Source of the DNA: CBDDGJ01 sp965227805
GTDB taxonomy: Bacteria; Pseudomonadota; Alphaproteobacteria; RS24
NCBI GenBank assembly: GCA_965227805.1
Contig: CBDDGJ010000001.1
Location: forward strand, 124,001 to 188,000
Length of the DNA stretch: 64,000 nt
Direction of reading: 5' to 3'
In this document: positions 10,033 through 16,951 of the stretch, piece after piece
Layout: each line of letters starts with the position of its first letter
Position numbering within the stretch: the first letter of the stretch is position 1
Notes under the pieces: generated by a model
Told to the model about the DNA's origin: nothing
What the model saw: only the letters and a program-made list of their open reading frames with translations
The model's database searches: none
Translations under genes and position numbers: made by a program

Positions 10033-10887
10033 TTAGGGTTCTGAAGTAGACAGTTTTGTTTTGGTGGCTTTAGCCAGTTTCATTGCTGGTGTTATGCCGC
10101 CGATAGCCATATTAGGTCTTTCATTATTATATGTCCATAGCCATTTTGTTGCCGTGAGCTGCGCCTCCTCAATCGTATTAAATTCGTTCATCTCCAGCCA
10201 TTCATGGCTGACGGTGCGGTTGTAACGTTCAATATAAGCATTCTGTTGTGGCTTGCCTGGCTGGATATGAGCGAGCCGGATGCCTCGCTTATTTGCCCAG
10301 CATCTCACTGCCCCACTGATATATTCAGGGCCATTATCACAACGTATCACGCGTGGTTTACCACGCCATTCAATGATCTGCTCCAGTGAACGCTTCACAC
10401 GCTCAGATGGTAAGGATAGATCAACCTCTATACCCAACCCTTCACGATTGAAGTCATCCAATACATTGAAGGTGCGGAACGCCTTGCCGGTGCTGAGCTG
10501 GTCGGCCATAAAATCCATCGACCAGACTTCATTGGGACGCTCCGGTACAGCTAGAGGAGCAGGACGCGCACGCTTCAAACGCTGACGCGGCTTGATCCGC
10601 AAATTAAGCTCTAACTCCCGGTAAATCCGATAAACCCGCTTGTGGTTCCAGCCAAAACCCTTCACATTACGCAAATACAAAAAACACAGACCAAAACCCC
10701 ACCTCTTATGGGTATGCGTCAACCGTAACAACCAGTCAGCAATCTCGGCATTCTCATCACTCAGGCGAGCCTGATAACGATAGCATGTCTGTGATATAGA
10801 AAAGGTGGCACACGCAAGCCGAATACTCGCGCCTCTATCGTTTACTGCCCATTTCGCTATCCCTTTGCGAAGCGAAGGGCTTACCAC
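10033..10887 (-). CDS. ISa transposase OrfB (DDE integrase core)
   Basis: The full 284-residue OrfB of ISa with the IS3-family DDE set (MDFMAD, CDNGPEY, YIERYNR) and an intact C-terminus ending KLSTSEP. It overlaps orfA by 7 nt for frameshift production of OrfAB. This copy supplies the reference for judging that copy 1 is frameshifted. Confidence 0.93.
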   Translation of the reverse strand: MVSPSLRKGIAKWAVNDRGASIRLACATFSISQTCYRYQARLSDENAEIADWLLRLTHTHKRWGFGLCFLYLRNVKGFGWNHKRVYRIYRELELNLRIKPRQRLKRARPAPLAVPERPNEVWSMDFMADQLSTGKAFRTFNVLDDFNREGLGIEVDLSLPSERVKRSLEQIIEWRGKPRVIRCDNGPEYISGAVRCWANKRGIRLAHIQPGKPQQNAYIERYNRTVSHEWLEMNEFNTIEEAQLTATKWLWTYNNERPNMAIGGITPAMKLAKATKTKLSTSEP

Positions 10888-11147
10888 TTTTTTCCAAGGG
10901 CTTCCTTCAGCAAATCATTCTGCATGCTCATCTCAGCATACATCCGCTTCAGGCGATGGTTTTCATCCGCCATGGCTTTCATCTGGGAAATCATCGACGC
11001 ATCCATCCCGCCATATTTGCTCCGCCATTTGTAAAAGCTCGCGCTACTCATACCATGCGCGCGGCACAGTTGAGAAACAGAAACGCCTTGCTCCGCCTGT
11101 TTCAATATCTGCATAATCTGTGTCTCACTAAATCGTTTCTGTTTCAT
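10881..11147 (-). CDS. ISa transposase OrfA
   Basis: 88 residues, differing from copy 1 at one position (SQLCRAHG instead of SELCRAHG). Helix-turn-helix plus C-terminal coiled coil; ribosome-binding site AAGGAG. It partners with OrfB at 10033-10887. Confidence 0.92.
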   Translation of the reverse strand: MKQKRFSETQIMQILKQAEQGVSVSQLCRAHGMSSASFYKWRSKYGGMDASMISQMKAMADENHRLKRMYAEMSMQNDLLKEALGKKW

Positions 11148-11216
11148 CGTAAATCTCCTTCGCTAAACGATAGAAAATTCTACTGCAAAACACTACTAAT
11201 TTATGGGGGGATTACC

Positions 11217-11278
11217 CCCAAGCTTCAACTTGTCAAACGCGAAACGTATCAGAGATTAATTAGACGGTCAAATATATG
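11217..11278. CRISPR. CRISPR array, right remnant: part spacer and last repeat
   Basis: 26 nt of spacer-like sequence (11217-11242) precede one 36-nt repeat copy at 11243-11278. The repeat matches the left block except at its last bases (TATATG instead of TATAAC). Nothing repeat-like follows, so this is the cas-side end of the array. With 25 nt of spacer at the left break and 26 nt here, the two pieces exceed one 30-nt spacer. At least one repeat was therefore lost when the island inserted. Confidence 0.9.
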
Positions 11279-11332
11279 AGTGTAACTAACTTATAATCAC
11301 CATCATTAAACAAATATTCTATTTACAAATGA

Positions 11333-12250
11333 CTAGGCAGGCAAATGCGGAAAGTTGATTGGCAAAGGCAGGTTGGGCAATAAAAGTGAATCGCTTTCAC
11401 CCATAATATAACGTGAAAAGCTTTGCGATTGCCGGACGCAACTATGAGATAGTGATAAGCTCTCTTTATGATATGGTAGCGGCAAAATAGTAAGTGATGC
11501 GAGATAGGTTTTTAATGCAGGTGTAAGCTCACAAAAATTATCAGGCAAACGCATGACCATTGCATCAGCAATGGGGCGAAAAGGTTCCATCAAATCATCA
11601 ACCAGATTAAACGGATTTTGCGGGTTAATGTGTTTTAAGCTAAAGCTCGGATGTAAACCGGCGCCAACCATGCCACGGGCAACACAGGCGCGTAATATCG
11701 TATAGGCATAATTAAGAGCCGCATTCGTTCCCCCCTGCGTGCGATCACGGCGAAACTCTTTCCCTAGAAGGGATTGCCAATAAATGCGTGCCGCCTGTGC
11801 TTCAAAATTATCTGGGTCGCCTGAACGGACTTGCTTTGCAAGGTATCGCAAACGTGAAGTAGGTTGATTATAATAGTCTAATAAGGCGGCTTGATTTAAT
11901 ATTTTTTGCTGAATAATTTTTCGCCAGGCTTGTTTGCGACGTGCTGCGGATAGATTTATTTGTGCCTGCATAGTTTGGAACTGGCGAATATTTCCCGAAA
12001 GTGGAAGAGTCATATTTGATGGCATGTAATTTGTGCCGCAAATCACCAGAGGAATATTGTGGTCCATCAAGACAGCAATAAGTGCAGTTGAAATGCTACT
12101 CCCTGGAGAGGAAAAAATTACTGTATTTATCTCGTCCAAAGGAATTTTACCCCGTGATATGTCACCTTCTTGAACTTCCAGGAAACCACGATGCTTATGC
12201 AGATAATACCCGCTCTTACTTATTTCTACAATTCTATGTGTCATAGGCAT
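11333..12250 (-). CDS. cas1: CRISPR-associated endonuclease Cas1 (type II)
   Basis: 305 residues, normal for a type II Cas1, the integrase subunit of the spacer-acquisition complex. Conserved active-site regions are visible: E in FEAQAARIYW near 150, H in GLHPSFSLKH near 205, and the acidic VDDLMEPFRP motif near 220. It is transcribed toward the array. The usual partners are missing: only 54 nt separate its stop from the terminal repeat, leaving no cas2, and rnpB lies 78 nt upstream where cas9 would be. An alternative start is the ATG at 12244 (MTHRIVEIS), which fits the family better; neither start has a clear ribosome-binding site. Confidence 0.93.
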   Translation of the reverse strand: MPMTHRIVEISKSGYYLHKHRGFLEVQEGDISRGKIPLDEINTVIFSSPGSSISTALIAVLMDHNIPLVICGTNYMPSNMTLPLSGNIRQFQTMQAQINLSAARRKQAWRKIIQQKILNQAALLDYYNQPTSRLRYLAKQVRSGDPDNFEAQAARIYWQSLLGKEFRRDRTQGGTNAALNYAYTILRACVARGMVGAGLHPSFSLKHINPQNPFNLVDDLMEPFRPIADAMVMRLPDNFCELTPALKTYLASLTILPLPYHKESLSLSHSCVRQSQSFSRYIMGESDSLLLPNLPLPINFPHLPA

Positions 12251-12328
12251 AATATAAATCTGATTTAAGAAGAGTTAAACCCTTCTTTTATCTACTTGCA
12301 GCTTTATGTGCAGCTTGTTAAGTAGATA

Positions 12329-12676
12329 GTGGGCAGATGGTTGGGCGATCGCTTTTATAAAAAGAGGAAAGTCCGGGCTCCACGGAAATACGAGACCGGT
12401 TAATGGCCGGCAGGGGCGACCCTAGGGAAAGTGCCACAGAAAATAAACCGCCTTTTGGTAAGGGTGAAAAGGTGCGGTAAGAGCGCACCGCATGTTCGGT
12501 AACGGAAATGGCAAGGCAAACCCTCTCGGGAGCAAAACCAAGTAGGAGCAGCAATATGGTTGATTTTCGAACCTGCGGCTCGGGTGGGTTGCATGAGGTG
12601 GCCGGTAACGGCCATCCCAGATGAATGATCGCCGCACGATGCGTGTACAGAACCCGGCTTATAGACCATCTGCCCA
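12329..12676 (+). ncRNA. rnpB: RNase P RNA (class A)
   Basis: The catalytic RNA of RNase P, which trims tRNA 5' leaders. Hallmarks read directly: the 5' core GAGGAAAGTCCGGGCTCC, the central GGCAAGGCAAACCCTCTC and GGGAGCAAAACCAAGTAGG region, and the 3' AGAACCCGGCTTATAGACC. Helix P1 forms between GTGGGCAGATGG (12329) and CCATCTGCCCAC (ends 12676). About 350 nt fits alphaproteobacterial class A RNAs. It is a chromosomal housekeeping gene, which anchors this part of the window to a chromosome. Confidence 0.97.
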
Positions 12677-12700
12677 CACAAATTATAAAGGGTGATAGCT

Positions 12701-13300
12701 ATGTTTACAATTTATGGAGATTCACGTTCGGGAAATTGTCATAAGGTGAAATTGCTGTGCACGCTTTGTGATATTCCGTTTTTATGGCAAGAGATTGATG
12801 TGCTAAGCGGAGAAACACGCCATGCGGATTTTTTAGCTAAAAACCCGAATGGGCGCCTTCCGTGCCTTACATATGCGGATGGGCGCACATTATGGGAATC
12901 CAACGCTATTTTATATCGTTTGGCGCACGCAACAGCCTATTGGCCAGAGGATATAGATAGGCAAGCACGCGTGCTGCAATGGATGTTTTTTGAACAATAT
13001 TCACATGAACCCTATATCGCCGTGTGTCGTTTTATTAAACAGATTGAAAACACGCTTATGCACCGTGGTGATGAGTATCGCCAGAAATATGAGCAAGGAC
13101 TTGCAGCCTTGCATATTATGGAACACCATTTAGCAACGCATAATTTTTTTGTAGGCGATAAGCCAAGCATTGCTGATATATCTCTATTTGCCTATACACA
13201 TGTGGCGCATGAGGGTGGATTTTCGCTGGAATCTTATCCGCATATCGAACATTGGATAGCGCGTTTAACGCGTGACTATGGCTTTATCCCAATGCATTAA
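12701..13300 (+). CDS. glutathione S-transferase family protein
   Basis: A 199-residue soluble GST-fold protein. The N-terminal thioredoxin-like domain (1-80) has the active-site region YGDSRSGNCHK, cis-Pro segment NGRLPCLTY and glutathione-binding LWESNAI. The helical C-terminal domain includes the N-capping motif PSIADISLFAY. The ATG at 12701 is chosen because AAAGGG lies 8 nt upstream; a GTG at 12692 is the alternative. It probably conjugates or reduces small electrophiles, but the substrate cannot be predicted. It is a single-gene unit followed by a terminator. Confidence 0.9.
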   Translation: MFTIYGDSRSGNCHKVKLLCTLCDIPFLWQEIDVLSGETRHADFLAKNPNGRLPCLTYADGRTLWESNAILYRLAHATAYWPEDIDRQARVLQWMFFEQYSHEPYIAVCRFIKQIENTLMHRGDEYRQKYEQGLAALHIMEHHLATHNFFVGDKPSIADISLFAYTHVAHEGGFSLESYPHIEHWIARLTRDYGFIPMH

Positions 13301-13304
13301 AAAC

Positions 13305-13333
13305 CCGCACGCCCTTAAAGCAAGACCGTGCGG
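13305..13333 (+). terminator. terminator-like hairpin after the GST gene
   Basis: Perfect 7-bp stem CCGCACG/CGTGCGG just after the stop, with a 15-nt loop. The following T-tract is short, so it may stop transcription weakly. Confidence 0.5.
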
Positions 13334-13346
13334 CATTTATAGCTTC

Positions 13347-13572
13347 GGTAATCTCCCCATTATTATTAGGGTTCTGAAGTAGACAGTTTTGTTTTGGTGG
13401 CTTTAGCCAGTTTCATTGCTGGTGTTATGCCGCCGATAGCCATATTAGGTCTTTCATTATTATATGTCCATAGCTATTTTGTTGCCGTGAGCTGCGCCTC
13501 CTCAATCGTATTAAATTCGTTCATCTCCAGCCATTCATGGCTGACGGTGCGGTTGTAACGTTCAATATAAGC
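13347..13572 (-). mobile_element. ISa fragment (3' end), truncated by ISb
   Basis: 226 bp matching the orfB-end of ISa (GGTAATCTCCCC onward, one difference seen from copy 2). It stops abruptly at TTCAATATAAGC, where ISb begins. The rest of this ISa copy is gone; the more diverged fragment at 16401-16951 is not its other half. Confidence 0.9.
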
Positions 13573-13680
13573 TGTACTTCCCCCTTATAATTGTACCAGT
13601 TTTAGCGAGAGATTATTGTCTTTGATTGGGTGTATATTTCTCGTTAGGATTTTAAGAAACATCAATTATAGGAGTAAAAG

Positions 13681-13971
13681 ATGAGCAGAAAACGTTTTAG
13701 TGACAATGATATAATCCGCATATTACGTGAGGTTGAGGTGAATATTGGTGACGGTATGGATACCGATTCTGCCTGCCGCAAGAGTGGCATTAGCCCGCAG
13801 ACATATTACCGCTGGCGTGGCAATTATGGTCAGATGACGAATAGCGAGGTTAAACGCCTAAAAGCCTTGGAGCAGGAGAATGTGCGCCTTAAAAAGATAG
13901 TTGCTGCGCTAGAGTTAGATAAGTTGATTCTCAAGGAGGGTCTCGATTTTTTGGACAAGAAAAAGGCCTAA
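13681..13971 (+). CDS. ISb transposase OrfA
   Basis: A 96-residue IS3-type OrfA: DNA-binding helix-turn-helix (FSDNDIIRILREVE, ISPQTYYRWRGNYG) and a leucine-rich coiled coil ending LDFLDKKKA. AGGAG ribosome-binding site. The AAAAAGG run at its end is a plausible -1 frameshift site into orfB. It differs from the copy at 46792-47082 at a few residues. Confidence 0.9.
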   Translation: MSRKRFSDNDIIRILREVEVNIGDGMDTDSACRKSGISPQTYYRWRGNYGQMTNSEVKRLKALEQENVRLKKIVAALELDKLILKEGLDFLDKKKA

Positions 13972-14048
13972 CCACAGCAGATAAGCGCTCTGTTGCAGTC
14001 CATTGCCAACAAAGGCAGAGCACAAGCCAGCGTAAAGTTTGCAAGGCT

Positions 14049-14819
14049 TTGGATATTCCAAGAAGCGTGTGTCGGTATAAACTCACTCAAGCTTGCCGCG
14101 ATGAACAGCTGCGGCTTGATATGATACGCTTAGCCAAGCAATATGGTCATTATGGATACCGCAAGATAGCAGCATTATTGCGGGTTGAGGGGCATAATGT
14201 TAACCATAAGAAGGTTGAAAGACTATGGCGCGAAGAAGGCTTGCAGCTGCCTAAAAGACACAAAAAGCGCAAGCGCATATATGATGGCCCTTCCTCTTGC
14301 ATCAGACTTCGTGCCAAATATAAGAACCATATTTGGAGCTATGACTTTGTGGGGGACAAGCTGCATAATGGGAGGAAATACAGAATGTTAACGTTACTCG
14401 ACGAGTTCAGCAGAGAGGCGATAGCTGTGGAAGTTGGCTATAATATCAAGTCCATAGATGTGATTGAAACACTGGCAAAATGCTTCGCCAAACACGGCGT
14501 GCCTGAGCATATCAGGTCGGATAATGGTAGCGAATTTACCAGCACCGATATAAAGCGTTTCTTGCGTAATGTGGGCACCGAAACGCTTTATATCACCCCA
14601 GGCTCGCCATGGGAGAATGGATATAACGAGCGTTTCAACGGTACATTGAGAAATGAAATCCTAAACGCAAACTGGTTTCAAACCACACAGCAAGCCCAAG
14701 CCACAATCAATTGCTGGGTCAAAGAATATAACCATATCCGCCCGCATCAAGGCTTGGGAATGAAGCAACAAATACCCCAAACTACGACCCTAAAATTGGC
14801 TCAAACAAACGGGGATTGA
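14049..14819 (+). CDS. ISb transposase OrfB
   Basis: 256 residues as an independent frame. The frame is open back to about 13960, as expected for frameshift fusion with OrfA. DDE core: IWSYDFVGDKL, RSDNGSEFTS, GYNERFNG. The C-terminal 50 residues (NANWFQTTQQAQATINCW onward) are unrelated in detail to the other ISb copy, although the N-terminal 200 residues are nearly identical. Confidence 0.9.
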   Translation: MDIPRSVCRYKLTQACRDEQLRLDMIRLAKQYGHYGYRKIAALLRVEGHNVNHKKVERLWREEGLQLPKRHKKRKRIYDGPSSCIRLRAKYKNHIWSYDFVGDKLHNGRKYRMLTLLDEFSREAIAVEVGYNIKSIDVIETLAKCFAKHGVPEHIRSDNGSEFTSTDIKRFLRNVGTETLYITPGSPWENGYNERFNGTLRNEILNANWFQTTQQAQATINCWVKEYNHIRPHQGLGMKQQIPQTTTLKLAQTNGD

Positions 14820-14877
14820 CAAGGTCAGCCGCATAATTAATTATTAGCAATTCATGACACCACCAAACAGGAGAAAA

Positions 14878-15552
14878 ATGAATAAATTTGCACAACGAAT
14901 CAGCGCGTATCTAATCGCTTTATGGAGTCTATGTTTTTGGGGCATTTCTAACGCAACGGCAAGCGAATGCCTGAATGGGTACAAGCCTGCCCCAAAAAAG
15001 CTCGAAAAATTTATAGAGAGACATATTGGTAGACAGAATTTATTCAGTATCAATTATAAATATTTAGGCTTAACTTCTCGCAACTGTCCTCATTATGACG
15101 GAAGTAAATGTAAACCAAAATCATGGGGTAACTATGGAAGAAACCTATTTCACTATCCAAAAATTGATGGTTTATATTCTATTTTACCATCTGAATATGG
15201 AGAAATATTCTCTATTGGCAAGGTGCTGGATGGTCATTATTTTTTAGAGGATGTCAAAAGAGCAATTGAAGACCAGCTTGGATTAAAACCTGATGAGAAC
15301 GCGATGTTTCAACCAGACGATCCTTTTTACTATTACATTGGAAATGGAGGAAGAATGAAACTTAAGATATTTGATACATACATTTCAATGTCAATTAATA
15401 TTAACTTTCCAAGAGAGCGTAGAGCAAACTCATCTCGTACTGTCATTGAGTATCAAATAAAACATGAAAGATATTCGGTTACATCTTGCATTAAAAGAGA
15501 GGAATCAAATAAACGAGCAAAAGATAAAGGAAAATCTCTAAAATTAGATTGA
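14878..15552 (+). CDS. predicted secreted protein of unknown function
   Basis: 224 residues starting at ATG 14878, with AGGAG 5 nt upstream. The N-terminus (MNKFAQRISAYLIALWSLCF to ISNATASE) is a Sec signal peptide, probably cut after ATA or TAS. The mature part has several cysteines (SECLNGY, RNCPHYDGSKCK, SCIKREE), which suggests disulphides in the periplasm or outside. No family is recognised. It forms a likely two-gene unit with the next small gene. Lower GC than the IS elements around it; it may be cargo or a leftover of the original locus. Confidence 0.7.
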   Translation: MNKFAQRISAYLIALWSLCFWGISNATASECLNGYKPAPKKLEKFIERHIGRQNLFSINYKYLGLTSRNCPHYDGSKCKPKSWGNYGRNLFHYPKIDGLYSILPSEYGEIFSIGKVLDGHYFLEDVKRAIEDQLGLKPDENAMFQPDDPFYYYIGNGGRMKLKIFDTYISMSININFPRERRANSSRTVIEYQIKHERYSVTSCIKREESNKRAKDKGKSLKLD

Positions 15553-15586
15553 TTGAGTAATTTTTTTAATAAATCAGAGGCAAACC

Positions 15587-15790
15587 ATGAAAAAGATAAT
15601 CTTAATACTGTTGTTAGCTATGTCATCCAGCTCATTTGCTTCAATGTCATATGAATGTTGGCGCTATGTTAAAGGTAAGCCCCAAGGATATGTCACCGTA
15701 TCAGCTGATTCAAAATCGGAGGCAGAAAAAAAGGCTTATCAAAAATTCAAGGATATTGGAAAAAAATTTGAAAATATAGAATGTAAATAA
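15587..15790 (+). CDS. small predicted secreted or periplasmic protein
   Basis: 67 residues with a clear signal peptide (MKKIILILLLAMSSSSFA) and a short lysine-rich mature part with two cysteines (YECWRY, IECK). GAGG precedes the ATG. It lies 34 nt after the preceding secreted-protein gene. Function unknown. Confidence 0.65.
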   Translation: MKKIILILLLAMSSSSFASMSYECWRYVKGKPQGYVTVSADSKSEAEKKAYQKFKDIGKKFENIECK

Positions 15791-15874
15791 ATTATTACGT
15801 GCTTAAGCAGAAATTGCTCTTAAGTAACACACCCATAACCCTTTGAAAATAAAGGATTGAACAGACCCTAGGAT

Positions 15875-16045
15875 TGTAGACACTTTACTTGGTAAATATG
15901 GAAGTAAAGAAGTAAAGGAGATATACAAATGCCAAAGGGAATTCGGTATTCAGAAGAGTTCAAACGTGATACGGTTTCGCAGGTTATTGATCGCGGTTAC
16001 AGCGTTCAGGAGGTTGCGGACAGGCTCGGAATCACCTCATATGTA
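15875..16045 (+). mobile_element. remnant of a third IS3-family element
   Basis: Starts TGTAGACACTTTACTTGG. It then encodes the N-terminal end of an OrfA (15929 onward: MPKGIRYSEEFKRDTVSQV and YSVQEVADRLGI), a pattern typical of IS3-family helix-turn-helix proteins. Similarity stops after about 37 residues and the frame ends at 16099 in unrelated sequence. No orfB remains. Confidence 0.75.
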
Positions 16046-16140
16046 ACATTACGCCATAAGCATGCTGCTAAATTTTATCTCACAATAAATACCTTCTGAA
16101 AACTCACGCGTCACTATATAGAAGATAAACTTAATCTTAT

Positions 16141-16193
16141 TAGAAAAGCCAGTTATCTACGCTATATAATGGCTTCGAAACCTGGCTTTTCTA
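16141..16193. repeat. long inverted repeat
   Basis: Twelve-base perfect arms TAGAAAAGCCAG (16141-16152) and CTGGCTTTTCTA (16182-16193) with a 29-nt spacer. It sits in the gene-free stretch 16100-16400. There is no T-run on either strand, so it is not a typical terminator; it could be the end of a lost element or a recombination site. Confidence 0.55.
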
Positions 16194-16298
16194 AAAACCT
16201 ATTTGTTACCTTTTTTACAACTTTTTTATGAGTTTCCAGCTATAGTTTATATACACCTATGAAAAGTGTTACCCCAACTTACCTACGTTCAAGCGCCA

Positions 16299-16622
16299 CT
16301 ATGGCTGGTTTGCTGGGCATTGCACAACCCGTATGCCCCTTGACAAAAGCCAATTCCAGTTACAATTTATATTTCGCATACGCGAGTAATCCTTATACAC
16401 CTGACGCAAATACAAAAAACACAAACCAAAACCCCATCTCTTATGGGTATGCGTCAACCGTAACAACCAATCAGCAATCTCGGTATTCTCATCACTCAGG
16501 CGAGCCTGATAACGATAGCATGTCTGTGATATGGAAAAGGTGGCACACGCAAGCCGAATACTCACGCTTCTCTCGTTTGCTGCCCATTTCGCTATCTCTT
16601 TGCGAAGCGAAGGGCTTACCAC
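16299..16622 (-). pseudogene. ISa OrfB, truncated
   Basis: The N-terminal 73 residues of OrfB (to FGLCFLYLRQ) are followed by unrelated codons, so the DDE core is missing. Several substitutions relative to the intact copy (ERSVSIRLAC for DRGASIRLAC) show age. Confidence 0.85.
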
Positions 16623-16951
16623 TTTTTTCCAAGAGCTTCCTTCAGCAAATCATTCTGCATGCTCATCTCAGCATACATCCGCTTCAGGCGATGGTTTTCA
16701 TCCGCCATGGCTTTCATCTGGGAAATCATCGACGCATCCATCCCGCCATATTTGCTCCGCCATTTGTAAAAGCTTGCGCTACTCATGCCATGCGCGCGGC
16801 ACAGTTCAGAAACAGGAACGCCTTGCTCCGCCTGTTTCAATATCTGCATAATCTGTGTCTCACTAAATCGTTTCTGTTTCATCGTAAATCTCCTTCGCTA
16901 AACGATAGAAAATTCTACTGCAAAACACTACTAATTTATGGGGGGATTACC
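16401..16951 (-). mobile_element. ISa fragment (5' end), diverged
   Basis: The orfA-end half of ISa, with the terminal repeat GGGGGGATTACC at 16951. It is more diverged than the other copies, hence older. Homology ends near 16401 within orfB. Its terminal repeat directly abuts, and has beheaded, the transporter gene that follows. Confidence 0.88.
16616..16882 (-). CDS. ISa OrfA (stand-alone)
   Basis: An intact 88-residue OrfA. Without OrfB it cannot transpose, but as a DNA-binding protein it could compete at ISa ends. It differs slightly from the other copies (QGVPVSELCR). Confidence 0.85.
   Translation of the reverse strand: MKQKRFSETQIMQILKQAEQGVPVSELCRAHGMSSASFYKWRSKYGGMDASMISQMKAMADENHRLKRMYAEMSMQNDLLKEALGKKW

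Larger units (their letters stand above)
10014..11216 (-). mobile_element. ISa copy 2 (IS3 family), intact
   Basis: A 1203-bp copy in inverted orientation to copy 1, with matching ends GGTAATCTCCCC and GGGGGGATTACC. Both transposase frames are open, so this is the best candidate for an active element. The left neighbour is the recombinase unit ending CTACGT and the right neighbour is a partial CRISPR spacer. No target duplication is visible, which suggests that rearrangement followed insertion. Confidence 0.93.
13573..14821 (+). mobile_element. ISb copy 1 (IS3 family)
   Basis: About 1249 bp. The left end is TGTACTTCCCCCTTATAATTG and the right end reads, on the opposite strand, TGTCAATCCCCGTTT. 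It holds orfA and orfB. The first 1 kb matches the inverted element at 45915-47186, but the last 200 bp do not (see findings). It is inserted into an ISa fragment. Confidence 0.9.

Noticed and set aside
735..11216. A simple composite transposon (two ISa copies moving the RM genes together)
   Set aside because: The outer flanks show no target duplication and the spacer pieces do not add up to one spacer. Later rearrangement or deletion is required, so I describe it only as an IS-bounded island.
12318..12681. Minus-strand frames of 71-119 codons
   Set aside because: They lie entirely within the RNase P RNA gene and have no protein-like features.
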